A DNA stretch of 64,000 bases from Pseudaestuariivita atlantica (GTDB taxonomy: Bacteria > Pseudomonadota > Alphaproteobacteria > Rhodobacterales > Rhodobacteraceae). Under the pieces are notes generated by a model. That model searched no databases. It was not told where the DNA came from and saw only the letters and a list, made by a program, of their open reading frames with translations. Shown here in pieces: positions 26,328-33,793 of this stretch. The stretch's first letter is position 1; every line of letters starts with the position of its first letter. The stretch is taken from NCBI RefSeq assembly GCF_001205715.1, contig NZ_AQQZ01000007.1, forward strand, positions 176,056 through 240,055. The letters are read 5' to 3'. The position numbers and the translations under genes are program-made.

Positions 26328-26487
26328 CGGAATCAAGGCCGGAGGCCGCCGCGCATCGACGGGCCCTCCCTCGGCCCGGCGATTTGGTGGAAGTTTGCGC
26401 GTCGTTCGCAGCTAGTGCGGGATGGCTGGGATAAAGGGCCCGGAAGTGACCGTCGGGTCGCCGGTCCAGGGCCCGTCGTTGCGCGGC
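26328..26487. repeat. 160-bp intergenic repeat, copy 2
   Basis: Second copy at a 264-base period from copy 1. The hairpin is kept with one mismatch in its left arm (CGACGGGCC). It ends 5 bases before the stop of the YjbR gene, so on that strand it could act as a terminator or mRNA end. Confidence 0.8.
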
Positions 26488-26491
26488 GCGG

Positions 26492-26836
26492 TCAGGTGCG
26501 GGGCGGGATGGAGGCCTGCACGCGTTTCGTGAGCGAGGCGCGGACGAGGTCGTAGCTCGTCTCCAGCGTTTTGCGCAGGAAGTCGGGATCGGCGTTGAAG
26601 GGAAGGCGCACCCAGCTTTTGTGGAAATAGGGCGCGCGTTCGGCATCGCCGGTGTCGATCATCAGTTCCGCGATCTCGATCGAGGAGGTCTTCACCGACA
26701 CGCCGTCATTGGCGATGCCCATGCAGGCGAACATCTTGGTGCCGACCTTCCACGCATCGTGCCCGCCGCCCCAGGGGTCGGACCATTCCGCCCCCGGAAA
26801 GCTGCTGCAGATCTGGTTCACGGTATCGCGCGACAT
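26492..26836 (-). CDS. MmcQ/YjbR-family protein
   Basis: A 114-residue protein with the YjbR fold pattern: an N-terminal helix ending in FPGAEWSDPWGGGHDAWKVGTKMFACMG, then SVKTSSIEIAELMIDTG, and the closing KSWVRLPFNADPDFLRKTLETSYDLVRASLTKRV. The family is described as cyclotide-fold, possibly DNA-binding, with no firm function. The start MSRDTVNQICSSF at 26836 fits family length; a 537-codon open extension upstream is antisense to cimA and is rejected. Confidence 0.85.
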   Translation of the reverse strand: MSRDTVNQICSSFPGAEWSDPWGGGHDAWKVGTKMFACMGIANDGVSVKTSSIEIAELMIDTGDAERAPYFHKSWVRLPFNADPDFLRKTLETSYDLVRASLTKRVQASIPPRT

Positions 26837-26900
26837 GGATGCTATCCTAGCAGATTTCCGCCCGTGGTGCGAGCCTGCCGGGGGGCGGGAGGGGCGACGG

Positions 26901-26940
26901 AGCGACCCTCCGGGGGACATATTTGTCAAAGAGAAGAAGG
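26901..26940 (+). repeat. Short dispersed intergenic repeat, copy 2 of 3
   Basis: A diverged copy of the 4057-4091 element: ACCCTCCGGGGGACATATTT followed by the same AGAGAAGAAG run. It lies in the divergent region between the YjbR gene and cimA, 55 bases before the cimA start. Confidence 0.7.
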
Positions 26941-26995
26941 GACGGGGCGGGCCGACCCCCTTGTCTTGTGCGTCCGGCTGGGGGAAAGGGGGGGC

Positions 26996-28612
26996 ATGGA
27001 CAGGGTCTATCTTTACGACACCACGCTGCGGGACGGGCAGCAGACGCAGGGCGTGCAGTTCTCGACCGAGGAGAAGGTGCAGATCGCCCGCGCGCTGGAC
27101 GCGCTGGGGGTGGATTACGTCGAGGGCGGCTGGCCGGGGGCGAACCCCACCGACAGCGCGTTCTTCGAGGCGTTGCCGAAGCTCGACGCCACGCTGACGG
27201 CGTTCGGGATGACCAAGCGCGTGGGCCGGTCGGCGGAGAACGACGACGTGCTGGCGGCGGTGGTGAACGCGGGCACGCCGGCGGTCTGCCTCGTGGGCAA
27301 GACGCATGACTTCCACGTCACCGACGCGCTGGGCGTGACGCTGGAGGACAACGTGGCGGCCATCGGCGACTCGGTGCGCCATCTCGTGCAGAACGGGCGC
27401 GAGGCGCTGTTCGATGCCGAGCATTTCTTCGACGGCTACAAGGCCAACCCCGGCTACGCGCTGGACTGCCTGCGGGCGGCGATGGAGGCGGGGGCGCGGT
27501 GGATCGTCTTGTGCGACACCAATGGCGGCACGCTGCCGGAAGAGATCGGGCGGATCACCGGCGAGGTGATCGCGGCGGGAGTGCCGGGGGACCGGCTGGG
27601 CATTCACACCCACAACGATACCGAGACTGCCGTGGCCGGGTCGCTGGCCGCCGTGATGGCGGGCGCGCGGCAGGTGCAGGGTACGCTCAACGGCCTGGGG
27701 GAGCGGTGCGGCAACGCCAACCTCGTCTCGCTGATCCCGACGCTGATGCTGAAGGAGCCCTATGCGAGCCTGTTCGAGACCGGGATCACGCAGGACGCAC
27801 TGGCGGGGCTGACGCGCACCTCGCGCCTTCTGGACGAGATCCTGAACCGGGTGCCGCAGAAGCAGGCGGCGTATGTTGGCGCGAGCGCGTTCGCGCACAA
27901 GGCGGGGCTGCATGCCTCGGCCATCGCCAAGGACCCGGCCACTTATGAACATGTCGATCCGGGCGTGGTGGGCAATGCGCGCATCATCCCGATGTCGAAC
28001 CAGGCGGGGCAATCGAACCTGCGCAAGCGGCTGGCGGATGCGGGGTTGGAGGTGGATCCGGGCGATCCGGCGCTGGGCCGCATCCTTGACGTCGTGAAGG
28101 CGCGGGAGGCGGATGGCTATGCCTATGACACGGCGCAGGCCTCGTTCGAGTTGCTGGCGCGAAGGGAGCTGGGCCTGTTGCCCGCCTTCTTCGAGGTCAA
28201 GCGCTACCGCGTGACGGTGGAGCGGAGGAAGAACAAGTACGACCGCATGGTGTCGCTGTCCGAAGCGGTGGTGGTCGTGAAGGTGGGCGACGAGAAGAAG
28301 CTGTCGGTCAGCGAGTCGATGGATGAAAGCGGCAATGACCGCGGCCCGGTTAACGCGCTGTCGAAGGCGCTGGCGAAGGATCTGGGCCCCTACCAGCAGG
28401 CGATCGAGGATCTGCGGCTGGTCGATTTCAAGGTGCGCATCACCCAAGGCGGGACCGAGGCGGTGACGCGGGTCATCATCGACAGCGAGGATGGCAAGGG
28501 CCGCCGCTGGTCCACCGTGGGGGTGAGCGCGAACCTCGTCGACGCCTCGTTCGAGGCGCTGCTGGACGCGATCACGTGGAAGCTGGTGCGCGACGGCGCG
28601 ACCCCGGTGTGA
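26996..28612 (+). CDS. cimA: (R)-citramalate synthase
   Basis: A 538-residue enzyme that condenses acetyl-CoA with pyruvate to citramalate, the threonine-independent entry to isoleucine. The HMGL-like TIM barrel opens with YLYDTTLRDGQQTQGVQFS and carries the metal-binding GIHTHNDTETAVAGSLAAV and the GTLNGLGERCGNANL loop. The C-terminal LeuA regulatory domain covers about residues 395-538. It has the CimA-type long form rather than LeuA or homocitrate synthase. Its stop overlaps the next start (TGATG), making a three-gene unit with the methyltransferase and the squalene-synthase-like gene. Confidence 0.93.
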   Translation: MDRVYLYDTTLRDGQQTQGVQFSTEEKVQIARALDALGVDYVEGGWPGANPTDSAFFEALPKLDATLTAFGMTKRVGRSAENDDVLAAVVNAGTPAVCLVGKTHDFHVTDALGVTLEDNVAAIGDSVRHLVQNGREALFDAEHFFDGYKANPGYALDCLRAAMEAGARWIVLCDTNGGTLPEEIGRITGEVIAAGVPGDRLGIHTHNDTETAVAGSLAAVMAGARQVQGTLNGLGERCGNANLVSLIPTLMLKEPYASLFETGITQDALAGLTRTSRLLDEILNRVPQKQAAYVGASAFAHKAGLHASAIAKDPATYEHVDPGVVGNARIIPMSNQAGQSNLRKRLADAGLEVDPGDPALGRILDVVKAREADGYAYDTAQASFELLARRELGLLPAFFEVKRYRVTVERRKNKYDRMVSLSEAVVVVKVGDEKKLSVSESMDESGNDRGPVNALSKALAKDLGPYQQAIEDLRLVDFKVRITQGGTEAVTRVIIDSEDGKGRRWSTVGVSANLVDASFEALLDAITWKLVRDGATPV

Positions 28613-29325
28613 TGGACCGGGCGCGGTTTTTCGAACTGCACCGGGATCTGCCGCGCGAGGGGCCGGGCGAGGCGGCGGAGGTGGCCTGGGCCACGGGGCT
28701 GGCCGGGCTGCCGCCGGGTGCTGTCATTTGCGACGCGGGCTGCGGGCCGGGGGCGGATATCGGGGCGCTACTGGAGGCCGCGCCGCGCGCGCGGGTGGAC
28801 GCGGTGGAGCGGCATCCGGGGTTCGTGGCAGAGGCGCGGGCGCGCTGGGCCGACGAGCCAAGGGTGCGGGTGATCGAGGGCGACATGGGTGCGCTGGATG
28901 GCCCCTATGACCTGATCTGGTGCGCGGGGGCGCTCTATTTCCTTGGGGTGACCGAAGGCTTGCAGGCGTGGCGCGGGGCGCTGGCGCGGGGTGGCAAGGT
29001 CGCCTTTTCCGAACTCTGCTGGTTCACCGCCGACCCGAGCGAAGGGGCGCGGGAGATGTGGGCGGAATACCCGGCGATCACCGATGCCGCGGGGATCGAC
29101 GCACGGGTACGAGCGGCGGGGTACGAGACGCTTGATACACGGGTGGTGAGCGATGCGGCGTGGGAGGCCTATTACACGCCGCTCGATGCGCGGATCGCGG
29201 CGCTCAGGGACGGGGCGGATGCGGCGCTGACCGAGGTGCTGGATGCGGGTGCACGGGAGGCGGAGCTGTGGCGGGCGCACCGGCGCGAATGTGGCTACCT
29301 GTTGAGCCTCGTGAGGCCGGTATGA
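28612..29325 (+). CDS. Class I SAM-dependent methyltransferase
   Basis: A 237-residue protein with a Rossmann-type methyltransferase domain: motif I VICDAGCGPGADIG (residues about 39-52), motif II acidic end VDAVERHPGFV, motif IV YDLIWCAGALYFLG. The C-terminal third resembles trans-aconitate or ubiquinone-type methyltransferases only in general build, so the acceptor is unknown. The start overlaps the cimA stop and its own stop overlaps the next start (ATGA), showing tight translational coupling. Confidence 0.88.
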   Translation: MDRARFFELHRDLPREGPGEAAEVAWATGLAGLPPGAVICDAGCGPGADIGALLEAAPRARVDAVERHPGFVAEARARWADEPRVRVIEGDMGALDGPYDLIWCAGALYFLGVTEGLQAWRGALARGGKVAFSELCWFTADPSEGAREMWAEYPAITDAAGIDARVRAAGYETLDTRVVSDAAWEAYYTPLDARIAALRDGADAALTEVLDAGAREAELWRAHRRECGYLLSLVRPV

Positions 29326-30068
29326 GCGTCGAGGCCTGCGCGGAACTGGTGGAGCGCGGCGACCCGGAGCGGTTCCGCGCGGTAATGGCGGCCCCGGTCG
29401 CGGCGCGGGAGGTGCTGTTCCCGCTGCATGCGTTCAACATCGAGGTGAGCCGCGCGCCATGGGTGACGCAGGAGCCGATGATCGCCGAGATGCGCCTGCA
29501 ATGGTGGCGCGACGCGTTGGGCGAGATTGCAGAAGGCGGCGTGGTGCGGCGGCACGAGGTGGTCTCGCCACTGGCGCGGGTGCTGACGCGGGCGCAGGCG
29601 GGGGCGCTGGATGCGCTGGTCGCGGCGCGGCGGGCCGATATCGCGCGCGACCCCTTCGCGGACCAGGCGGCGCTGGAAGCCTACCTGGCGGATACATCGG
29701 GGCTGCTGATGCGGGTCGCGGCCGAGGCGCTGGGCGCGGAGGATGGTGAGATCGCCGCGCGGCGGGGCGGCGCCATGGGCGTTGCGCAATGGCTTCGGGC
29801 GGTGCCGGAACTGGAGGCGCGGGGGCGGGTGCCGCTGATCGACGGGCGGCCGGAGGCGGTGCGCGACATGGCGCGGGCGGCGCTGGAGGCATGGCGCGCT
29901 GGGCCGAAGGGATCACCGGCGGTGCGGATTGCGCTTCTGGCGGGGTGGCAGACGCGGGCCTTGCTGGAGCGCGCGGTGCGGGATCCGGGCGCGGTGGCGG
30001 AGGGGCGGCTGGCGCCCGGACCCATGCGCAGCGCGCTGTCGCTGGCGCGCGCCGCCTGGCGCGTCTGA
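29322..30068 (+). CDS. Squalene/phytoene synthase family protein (non-carotenoid, NDUFAF6-like)
   Basis: A 248-residue all-alpha protein of the squalene/phytoene synthase superfamily. MAAPVAAREVLFPLHAFNIEVSR near residue 22 and EMRLQWWRDALGEI near residue 54 are family landmarks. The prenyl-diphosphate-binding DxxxD motifs of true synthases are missing: the first place reads FNIEVSR and the second LADTSG. It therefore probably does not make squalene or phytoene. Its build is closer to the mitochondrial complex I assembly factor NDUFAF6, which would fit a respiring alphaproteobacterium. It ends the cimA operon. Confidence 0.78.
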   Translation: MSVEACAELVERGDPERFRAVMAAPVAAREVLFPLHAFNIEVSRAPWVTQEPMIAEMRLQWWRDALGEIAEGGVVRRHEVVSPLARVLTRAQAGALDALVAARRADIARDPFADQAALEAYLADTSGLLMRVAAEALGAEDGEIAARRGGAMGVAQWLRAVPELEARGRVPLIDGRPEAVRDMARAALEAWRAGPKGSPAVRIALLAGWQTRALLERAVRDPGAVAEGRLAPGPMRSALSLARAAWRV

Positions 30069-30072
30069 CGGA

Positions 30073-31290
30073 TCAGGCCGAGGCGGTGCCGCCGCGGCGT
30101 TCGTACAGGACCAGCCAAAGGAGCGCACCGAAGGCGAGGACGAGGAAGGGCGTCATGGCGAGGTTCACCGCCGTCCAGCCCTCGACGGGGTCGCCGCCCG
30201 AGCAGTTCATCAGACCGCCTGACGACAGCGATGCGACGGTCACGCCGCCGAACACGATCAGGTCGTTCAGGCCCTGCATCCGGCCGCGTTCGGCGGGCGT
30301 GTGGGCGGCGGCGAGCATGGCAGTTGCGCCGATGAAGCCGAAGTTCCAGCCGAGCCCCAGCAGGATGAGCGCCACGAAGAAGTTTTCGAGCGCGACGCCC
30401 GACAGCGCCACCAGCCCCGCGCCGGTGAGGATCGCCATGCCGAGGGTCACGATGCGTTCGACCCCGAAGCGCGCGATCAGGTGGCCGGTGAAGAAGGACG
30501 GCGCGAACATCGCCAGCACGTGGGCCGACACGATGTCGGCGGCGTCGTTCTTGGTATAACCGCAGCCTACGACGGCGAGCGGTGTGGAGGTCATCACGAG
30601 GTTCATCAGCGCGTAGGCCACCAGCGCGCAGATCACCGCCACGGCGATGCGGGGCGTGGTGATCAGCTGCCAGCGGGTGCGGCCCTGCGAGGGATCGTCG
30701 GAGGCGTCGGACGGGGGCGGGATACGGATGAGGCCGAACAGTGCAGAGCCCGCGACGTTCAGCACGATCACCGCGAGGTAGGCGCCGAGGAAGGGGATGA
30801 CGAAGGCGTCCGACGTGGCCTTGACCAGTTGCGGGCCGAGGATCGCGGCGGCGAGGCCGCCTGCCATGACGTAAGATATGGCCTTGGGCCGGAATTCGGG
30901 CGTTGCGGTGTCGGCGGCGGCAAAGCGGTAGAAGCCCTGCGCCGACATGTAGATGCCGGTCAGGAGGCTGCCCAGTAGGAAGATCGGGAAGGAGGCGGTG
31001 TAGAGCCCGATGGCGCCGACGGCGCCGCCAAGCGCGCCTCCGGCAGCGCCCACGAGGAAGCCCGCGCGCCGCCCGCGGCGCTGCATCAGCATCGAGATCG
31101 GGTTGGCCGACAGCATCGAGCCGAGCACGATCAGCGAGATCGGCAGGGTGGCGAAACACACGTTGGAGGCCAGCGATTGCCCCGCCAGCCCGCCGATGGT
31201 GAAGATCATCGGCATCTGCGCACCGAGGATGGCCTGCGCCATGACGAGCACGATCACGTTGCGGCGTGCGGAGGTGGGAGCGGCACTCAT
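30073..31290 (-). CDS. Major facilitator superfamily (MFS) transporter
   Basis: A 405-residue protein with about twelve membrane segments in two halves separated by a polar loop near residues 190-210 (PPPSDASDDPSQGR). The loop after segment 2 reads LMQRRGRRAGF, a recognisable MFS signature, and an equivalent HLIARFGVERIVTLG occurs in the second half. The substrate is unknown. The start at 31290 omits 12 extra in-frame codons that have no features. It converges on the cimA operon with a 4-base gap. Confidence 0.85.
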   Translation of the reverse strand: MSAAPTSARRNVIVLVMAQAILGAQMPMIFTIGGLAGQSLASNVCFATLPISLIVLGSMLSANPISMLMQRRGRRAGFLVGAAGGALGGAVGAIGLYTASFPIFLLGSLLTGIYMSAQGFYRFAAADTATPEFRPKAISYVMAGGLAAAILGPQLVKATSDAFVIPFLGAYLAVIVLNVAGSALFGLIRIPPPSDASDDPSQGRTRWQLITTPRIAVAVICALVAYALMNLVMTSTPLAVVGCGYTKNDAADIVSAHVLAMFAPSFFTGHLIARFGVERIVTLGMAILTGAGLVALSGVALENFFVALILLGLGWNFGFIGATAMLAAAHTPAERGRMQGLNDLIVFGGVTVASLSSGGLMNCSGGDPVEGWTAVNLAMTPFLVLAFGALLWLVLYERRGGTASA

Positions 31291-31336
31291 GCGCCGAGGC
31301 GTAGCGCGGGCGGCGGGCAGGGGCAAGGTGCGCCTG

Positions 31337-31410
31337 TCGGGTGACGAGCACCCGACCTACAAGGTCCCCCTGCCGGGTGCGAAGCGACGGGTGGCGAGCA
31401 CCCGTCCTAC
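31337..31410. repeat. Two direct copies of a REP-like palindrome
   Basis: TCGGGTGACGAGCACCCGA (31337-31355) and ACGGGTGGCGAGCACCCGT (31387-31405) are each 7-bp stems with a 5-base loop, both followed by CCTAC, and they repeat at a 50-base period. They lie in the divergent region between the MFS and glycosylase genes. Confidence 0.75.
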
Positions 31411-31466
31411 GGGTCGCCGCGCAGGATCTGCGCCATTGCGGGCGGTGGGATGGAAGGAGGGTGTGG

Positions 31467-31501
31467 GAGCCTCCGGCGGACATATTTTCGAAGAGAAGAA
31501 G
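31467..31501 (+). repeat. Short dispersed intergenic repeat, copy 3 of 3
   Basis: Identical to copy 1 (4057-4091) except for one base in the ATATTTTsGAAG part. It lies 66 bases before the glycosylase start. Confidence 0.75.
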
Positions 31502-31566
31502 ATGTCGGGCGGCGTGTGTTCGGGTGGCGTTGTGTTTCGGGTTTGGCAGCGGGTAGGGTCCGGCGC

Positions 31567-32199
31567 ATGGGAATAGGGCGGATCATCGAGACGGATGCCT
31601 GCGTGCGCGAGGGCGTGGCGTGGTTGCGGGCGGAGGTGCCGGTATTCGTGCCGGTACTGGATGCCTGTGGCGACTTGCCCTTGCGGCGCCGCCCGGACGG
31701 GTTTGCGCAGGTGCTGAGCGCGATCGTGAGCCAGCAGGTGTCGGTCGCCTCGGCGGCGGCGATCTGGGGGCGGCTGGAGGGCGCGGGCATGGTGACGCCG
31801 GAGGCGATCTGGGCGGCGTCGGACGACGCGTTGCGCGGGTTGGGCCTCAGCCGTCAGAAGGTGCGGTATGCGCGGGCACTGGCGGAAGCGGGGATCGATT
31901 TCGACGGGTTGCGCAGCACGCCGACGGACCGGGTGATCGACACGCTGACGCAGGTGTCGGGGATCGGGACGTGGACGGCGGAGATCTATGCCATGTTCTC
32001 GCTGGGTCGCGCGGATGTCTTTGCCCATGGCGACCTGGCCTTGCAGGAGGGCGCGCGGCTGATGCTGGATTTGCCGGAGCGGCCAGGGGAGCGCGAGATG
32101 CGGGCGATTGCCGAGGATTGGGCGCCGTGGCGGTCGGTTGCGGCGCGGGCGCTTTGGGCCTACTACCGCGTGGCGAAGAACCGGGAGGGTGTGCGGTGA
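31567..32199 (+). CDS. DNA-3-methyladenine glycosylase II (AlkA-like, HhH-GPD)
   Basis: A 210-residue base-excision repair enzyme removing alkylated purines. The helix-hairpin-helix LTQVSGIGTWTAEIYAMFSL is followed by DVFAHGDLALQ, whose aspartate is the catalytic residue. It lacks the N-terminal TBP-like domain of E. coli AlkA, as common in short alphaproteobacterial forms. VLSAIVSQQVSVASA is the usual first helix. The start at 31567 fits family length. Its stop overlaps the GTG start of the esterase, beginning a coupled group. Confidence 0.9.
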   Translation: MGIGRIIETDACVREGVAWLRAEVPVFVPVLDACGDLPLRRRPDGFAQVLSAIVSQQVSVASAAAIWGRLEGAGMVTPEAIWAASDDALRGLGLSRQKVRYARALAEAGIDFDGLRSTPTDRVIDTLTQVSGIGTWTAEIYAMFSLGRADVFAHGDLALQEGARLMLDLPERPGEREMRAIAEDWAPWRSVAARALWAYYRVAKNREGVR

Positions 32200-32861
32200 C
32201 ACGGGTTTTGCAGGCAGAAACGCGGGGGCCGCAATCGGGCTCGGTCCGGTCGGCGGTGGTGTTCGTGCACGGGTACGGCGCGAACGGGGCGGACCTGTTG
32301 GGGCTGGCCGATCCGCTGGCGCCGCATCTGCCCGACACGCTGTTCGTCGCCCCCGACGCGCCCGAGGCGATCCCCGGCTTTCCCGGAGGATACCAGTGGT
32401 TTCCGATCCCGTGGCTTGACGGATCGTCCGAGGAAGAGGCGGCGCGGGGGCTGGACGCGGCGGCGGCGGACCTGAACGCCTTTCTTGACGCGCTGATGGT
32501 CGATCATGACCTGCTGCCGGAACAGGTCTGCCTGTTCGGGTTCAGCCAGGGCACGATGATGTCGCTGCATGTCGCGCCCCGGCGCGAGGACCCGGTCGCG
32601 GGGATCGTGGGCTTTTCCGGGCGTCTGCTTTACCCGGAACTGCTGGCGGACGAGACGGTGAGCCGGATGCCGGTGCTGCTGGTGCATGGCGACATGGACG
32701 ACGTGGTGCCGCCTGCCTCGCTTCCGCAGGCGGTGGAGGCGCTGCAGGGCGCGGGGTTCCGCGATGTCTATGCCCACGTGATGAAGGGCACGGCGCACGG
32801 GATCGCGCCGGACGGGTTGTCGGTCGCGCTGGCCTTCATGCGCGACCAGCTGGGCCTGTGA
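32196..32861 (+). CDS. Alpha/beta hydrolase, carboxylesterase/phospholipase family
   Basis: A 221-residue serine hydrolase. FVHGYGANGADL is the oxyanion-hole strand, GFSQGTMMSLH contains the nucleophile serine, HGDMDDVVPP the catalytic aspartate and GTAHGIAPDG the histidine. The size and order match the carboxylesterase/phospholipase (YpfH-like) family, acting on short-chain esters or lysophospholipids. GTG is the start codon, overlapping the glycosylase stop (GTGA); the longer open frame upstream is antisense-like shadow. Its own stop overlaps the next GTG start in the same way. Confidence 0.88.
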   Translation: MTRVLQAETRGPQSGSVRSAVVFVHGYGANGADLLGLADPLAPHLPDTLFVAPDAPEAIPGFPGGYQWFPIPWLDGSSEEEAARGLDAAAADLNAFLDALMVDHDLLPEQVCLFGFSQGTMMSLHVAPRREDPVAGIVGFSGRLLYPELLADETVSRMPVLLVHGDMDDVVPPASLPQAVEALQGAGFRDVYAHVMKGTAHGIAPDGLSVALAFMRDQLGL

Positions 32862-33457
32862 GACGCCGCGCCGCCCTGCTGTGTGCGGCGGTGCTGATGC
32901 TGGCCACGCAAGCGCCCTCGCAGGGCGTGGCCCCGACCGGGGCCGCGCGGCCCCTTGAGGCGGCGCTGGAGCGGCCATTCGCGCTGCGTCTTTGGCGGTC
33001 GAACCGGGCCTTTCTGGAAATCCTACTGTCGGACCTCGATGCGGGGCGGGGGGCGATTGCGGCCGAGCCGGGGCGCGACCTGTTCGACCTCGACGTCTAC
33101 GTGATGTTCCTTGCCGATTTCGATGCGCCGGAGGATGCCGAGGGCCACGTTCTGGAACAGGTTCTGCGGCGCGAACTGGCGCGGCTGGGGCCGGCGAGCA
33201 ACTTTGCCCTCTTCCGCGTGCCGCTGACGCGCAACAGCGATGGCGCGCAGAAGGCGCTGAACGTGATCGCCGTCGAAACCGGGACGATGCGGGAGATTTC
33301 CGACCTGTGCCTTGCGGTGATCCTGTACGACATGGCGCGGTGGTATTTCTCCTCCCCACCCGCGCTGGCGCTGGACAAGGTGGGCGGGCGGTCCAACTTG
33401 TGCCAGCGTGAGGGCTGGCGGAGCGTCGAGGAGGCGCGCGCGGCCGAGGTCGAGTGA
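32858..33457 (+). CDS. Secreted hypothetical protein
   Basis: A 199-residue protein I do not recognise. It begins with a likely Sec signal (MRRRAALLCAAVLMLATQA, cleavage near residue 20-24) and then a soluble mixed domain. Visible features are LWRSNRAFLEILLSDLD, DLDVYVMFLADFDAPED and a single pair of cysteines far apart (one in DLCLAV, one in SNLCQRE), which could form a disulfide in the periplasm. No catalytic pattern is evident. GTG start overlaps the esterase stop (GTGA), so it is coupled to the esterase. Confidence 0.75.
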   Translation: MRRRAALLCAAVLMLATQAPSQGVAPTGAARPLEAALERPFALRLWRSNRAFLEILLSDLDAGRGAIAAEPGRDLFDLDVYVMFLADFDAPEDAEGHVLEQVLRRELARLGPASNFALFRVPLTRNSDGAQKALNVIAVETGTMREISDLCLAVILYDMARWYFSSPPALALDKVGGRSNLCQREGWRSVEEARAAEVE

Positions 33458-33471
33458 GGAAAGGAGCCGGG

Positions 33472-33786
33472 ATGGACGTACTTGTGGTGACCGGGGTGAT
33501 CGAGGTCGCACCCGAAGATGCCGAGACCTTTCGCGTGGCCGCCGCGCGCGCGGCCAAGGCGACACGCTCCGATGACGAGGGCTGCCTTCTGTACGCGTTC
33601 TACGAGGACGTGGAGAAGCCGGGGACCTTCCGCGTCTACGAGGAGTGGCGCGACGAGGAGGCGCTGGCCGCGCATGCCAGGGCGCCGCACATGGACACCT
33701 TCCGCAACGCGCTGTCGGACGTGGAGATCCTGCGCCGCGAGATCGGCAAGCATGACGGGATGAACCCGCGCGGCCTGACTGACTGA
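33472..33786 (+). CDS. Antibiotic biosynthesis monooxygenase (ABM)-domain protein, putative quinol monooxygenase
   Basis: A 104-residue ferredoxin-like dimeric alpha-beta-barrel domain. GVIEVAPEDAETFRVAAARAAKATRSDDEGCLLYAFYEDV followed by FRVYEEWRDEEALAAHARAPH (quoted in pieces of one domain) is the YgiN-type pattern, with the conserved histidine at the start of the last helix. Family members oxidise quinols or act as cofactor-free monooxygenases. AAAGGAG precedes the ATG. Only 7 bases separate its stop from the stop of the first RTX gene, marking the abrupt edge of the array. Confidence 0.85.
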   Translation: MDVLVVTGVIEVAPEDAETFRVAAARAAKATRSDDEGCLLYAFYEDVEKPGTFRVYEEWRDEEALAAHARAPHMDTFRNALSDVEILRREIGKHDGMNPRGLTD

Positions 33787-33793
33787 ACCCCCG

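Larger units (their letters stand above)
26043..26491. other. Gene-free stretch holding a 160-bp imperfect duplication
   Basis: No convincing gene lies in these 449 bases. The content is the two repeat copies listed separately, with about 100 bases between them. Open frames crossing both copies simply repeat the same meaningless peptide and match no family. Confidence 0.7.

Noticed and set aside
26127..26555. Plus-strand frame of 142 codons in the gap before the YjbR gene
   Set aside because: The peptide repeats ARRSQL..DKG..DRRVAGPGPV simply because the DNA is duplicated; there is no ribosome site or known domain, and it runs into the YjbR gene.
26837..28447. N-terminal extension of the YjbR gene of more than 500 codons
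   Set aside because: It is antisense to cimA, whose product has all family motifs.
31620..32195. Upstream extension of the esterase gene
   Set aside because: It is a shadow inside the glycosylase gene; the GTG at 32196 overlaps the glycosylase stop and starts the hydrolase fold.
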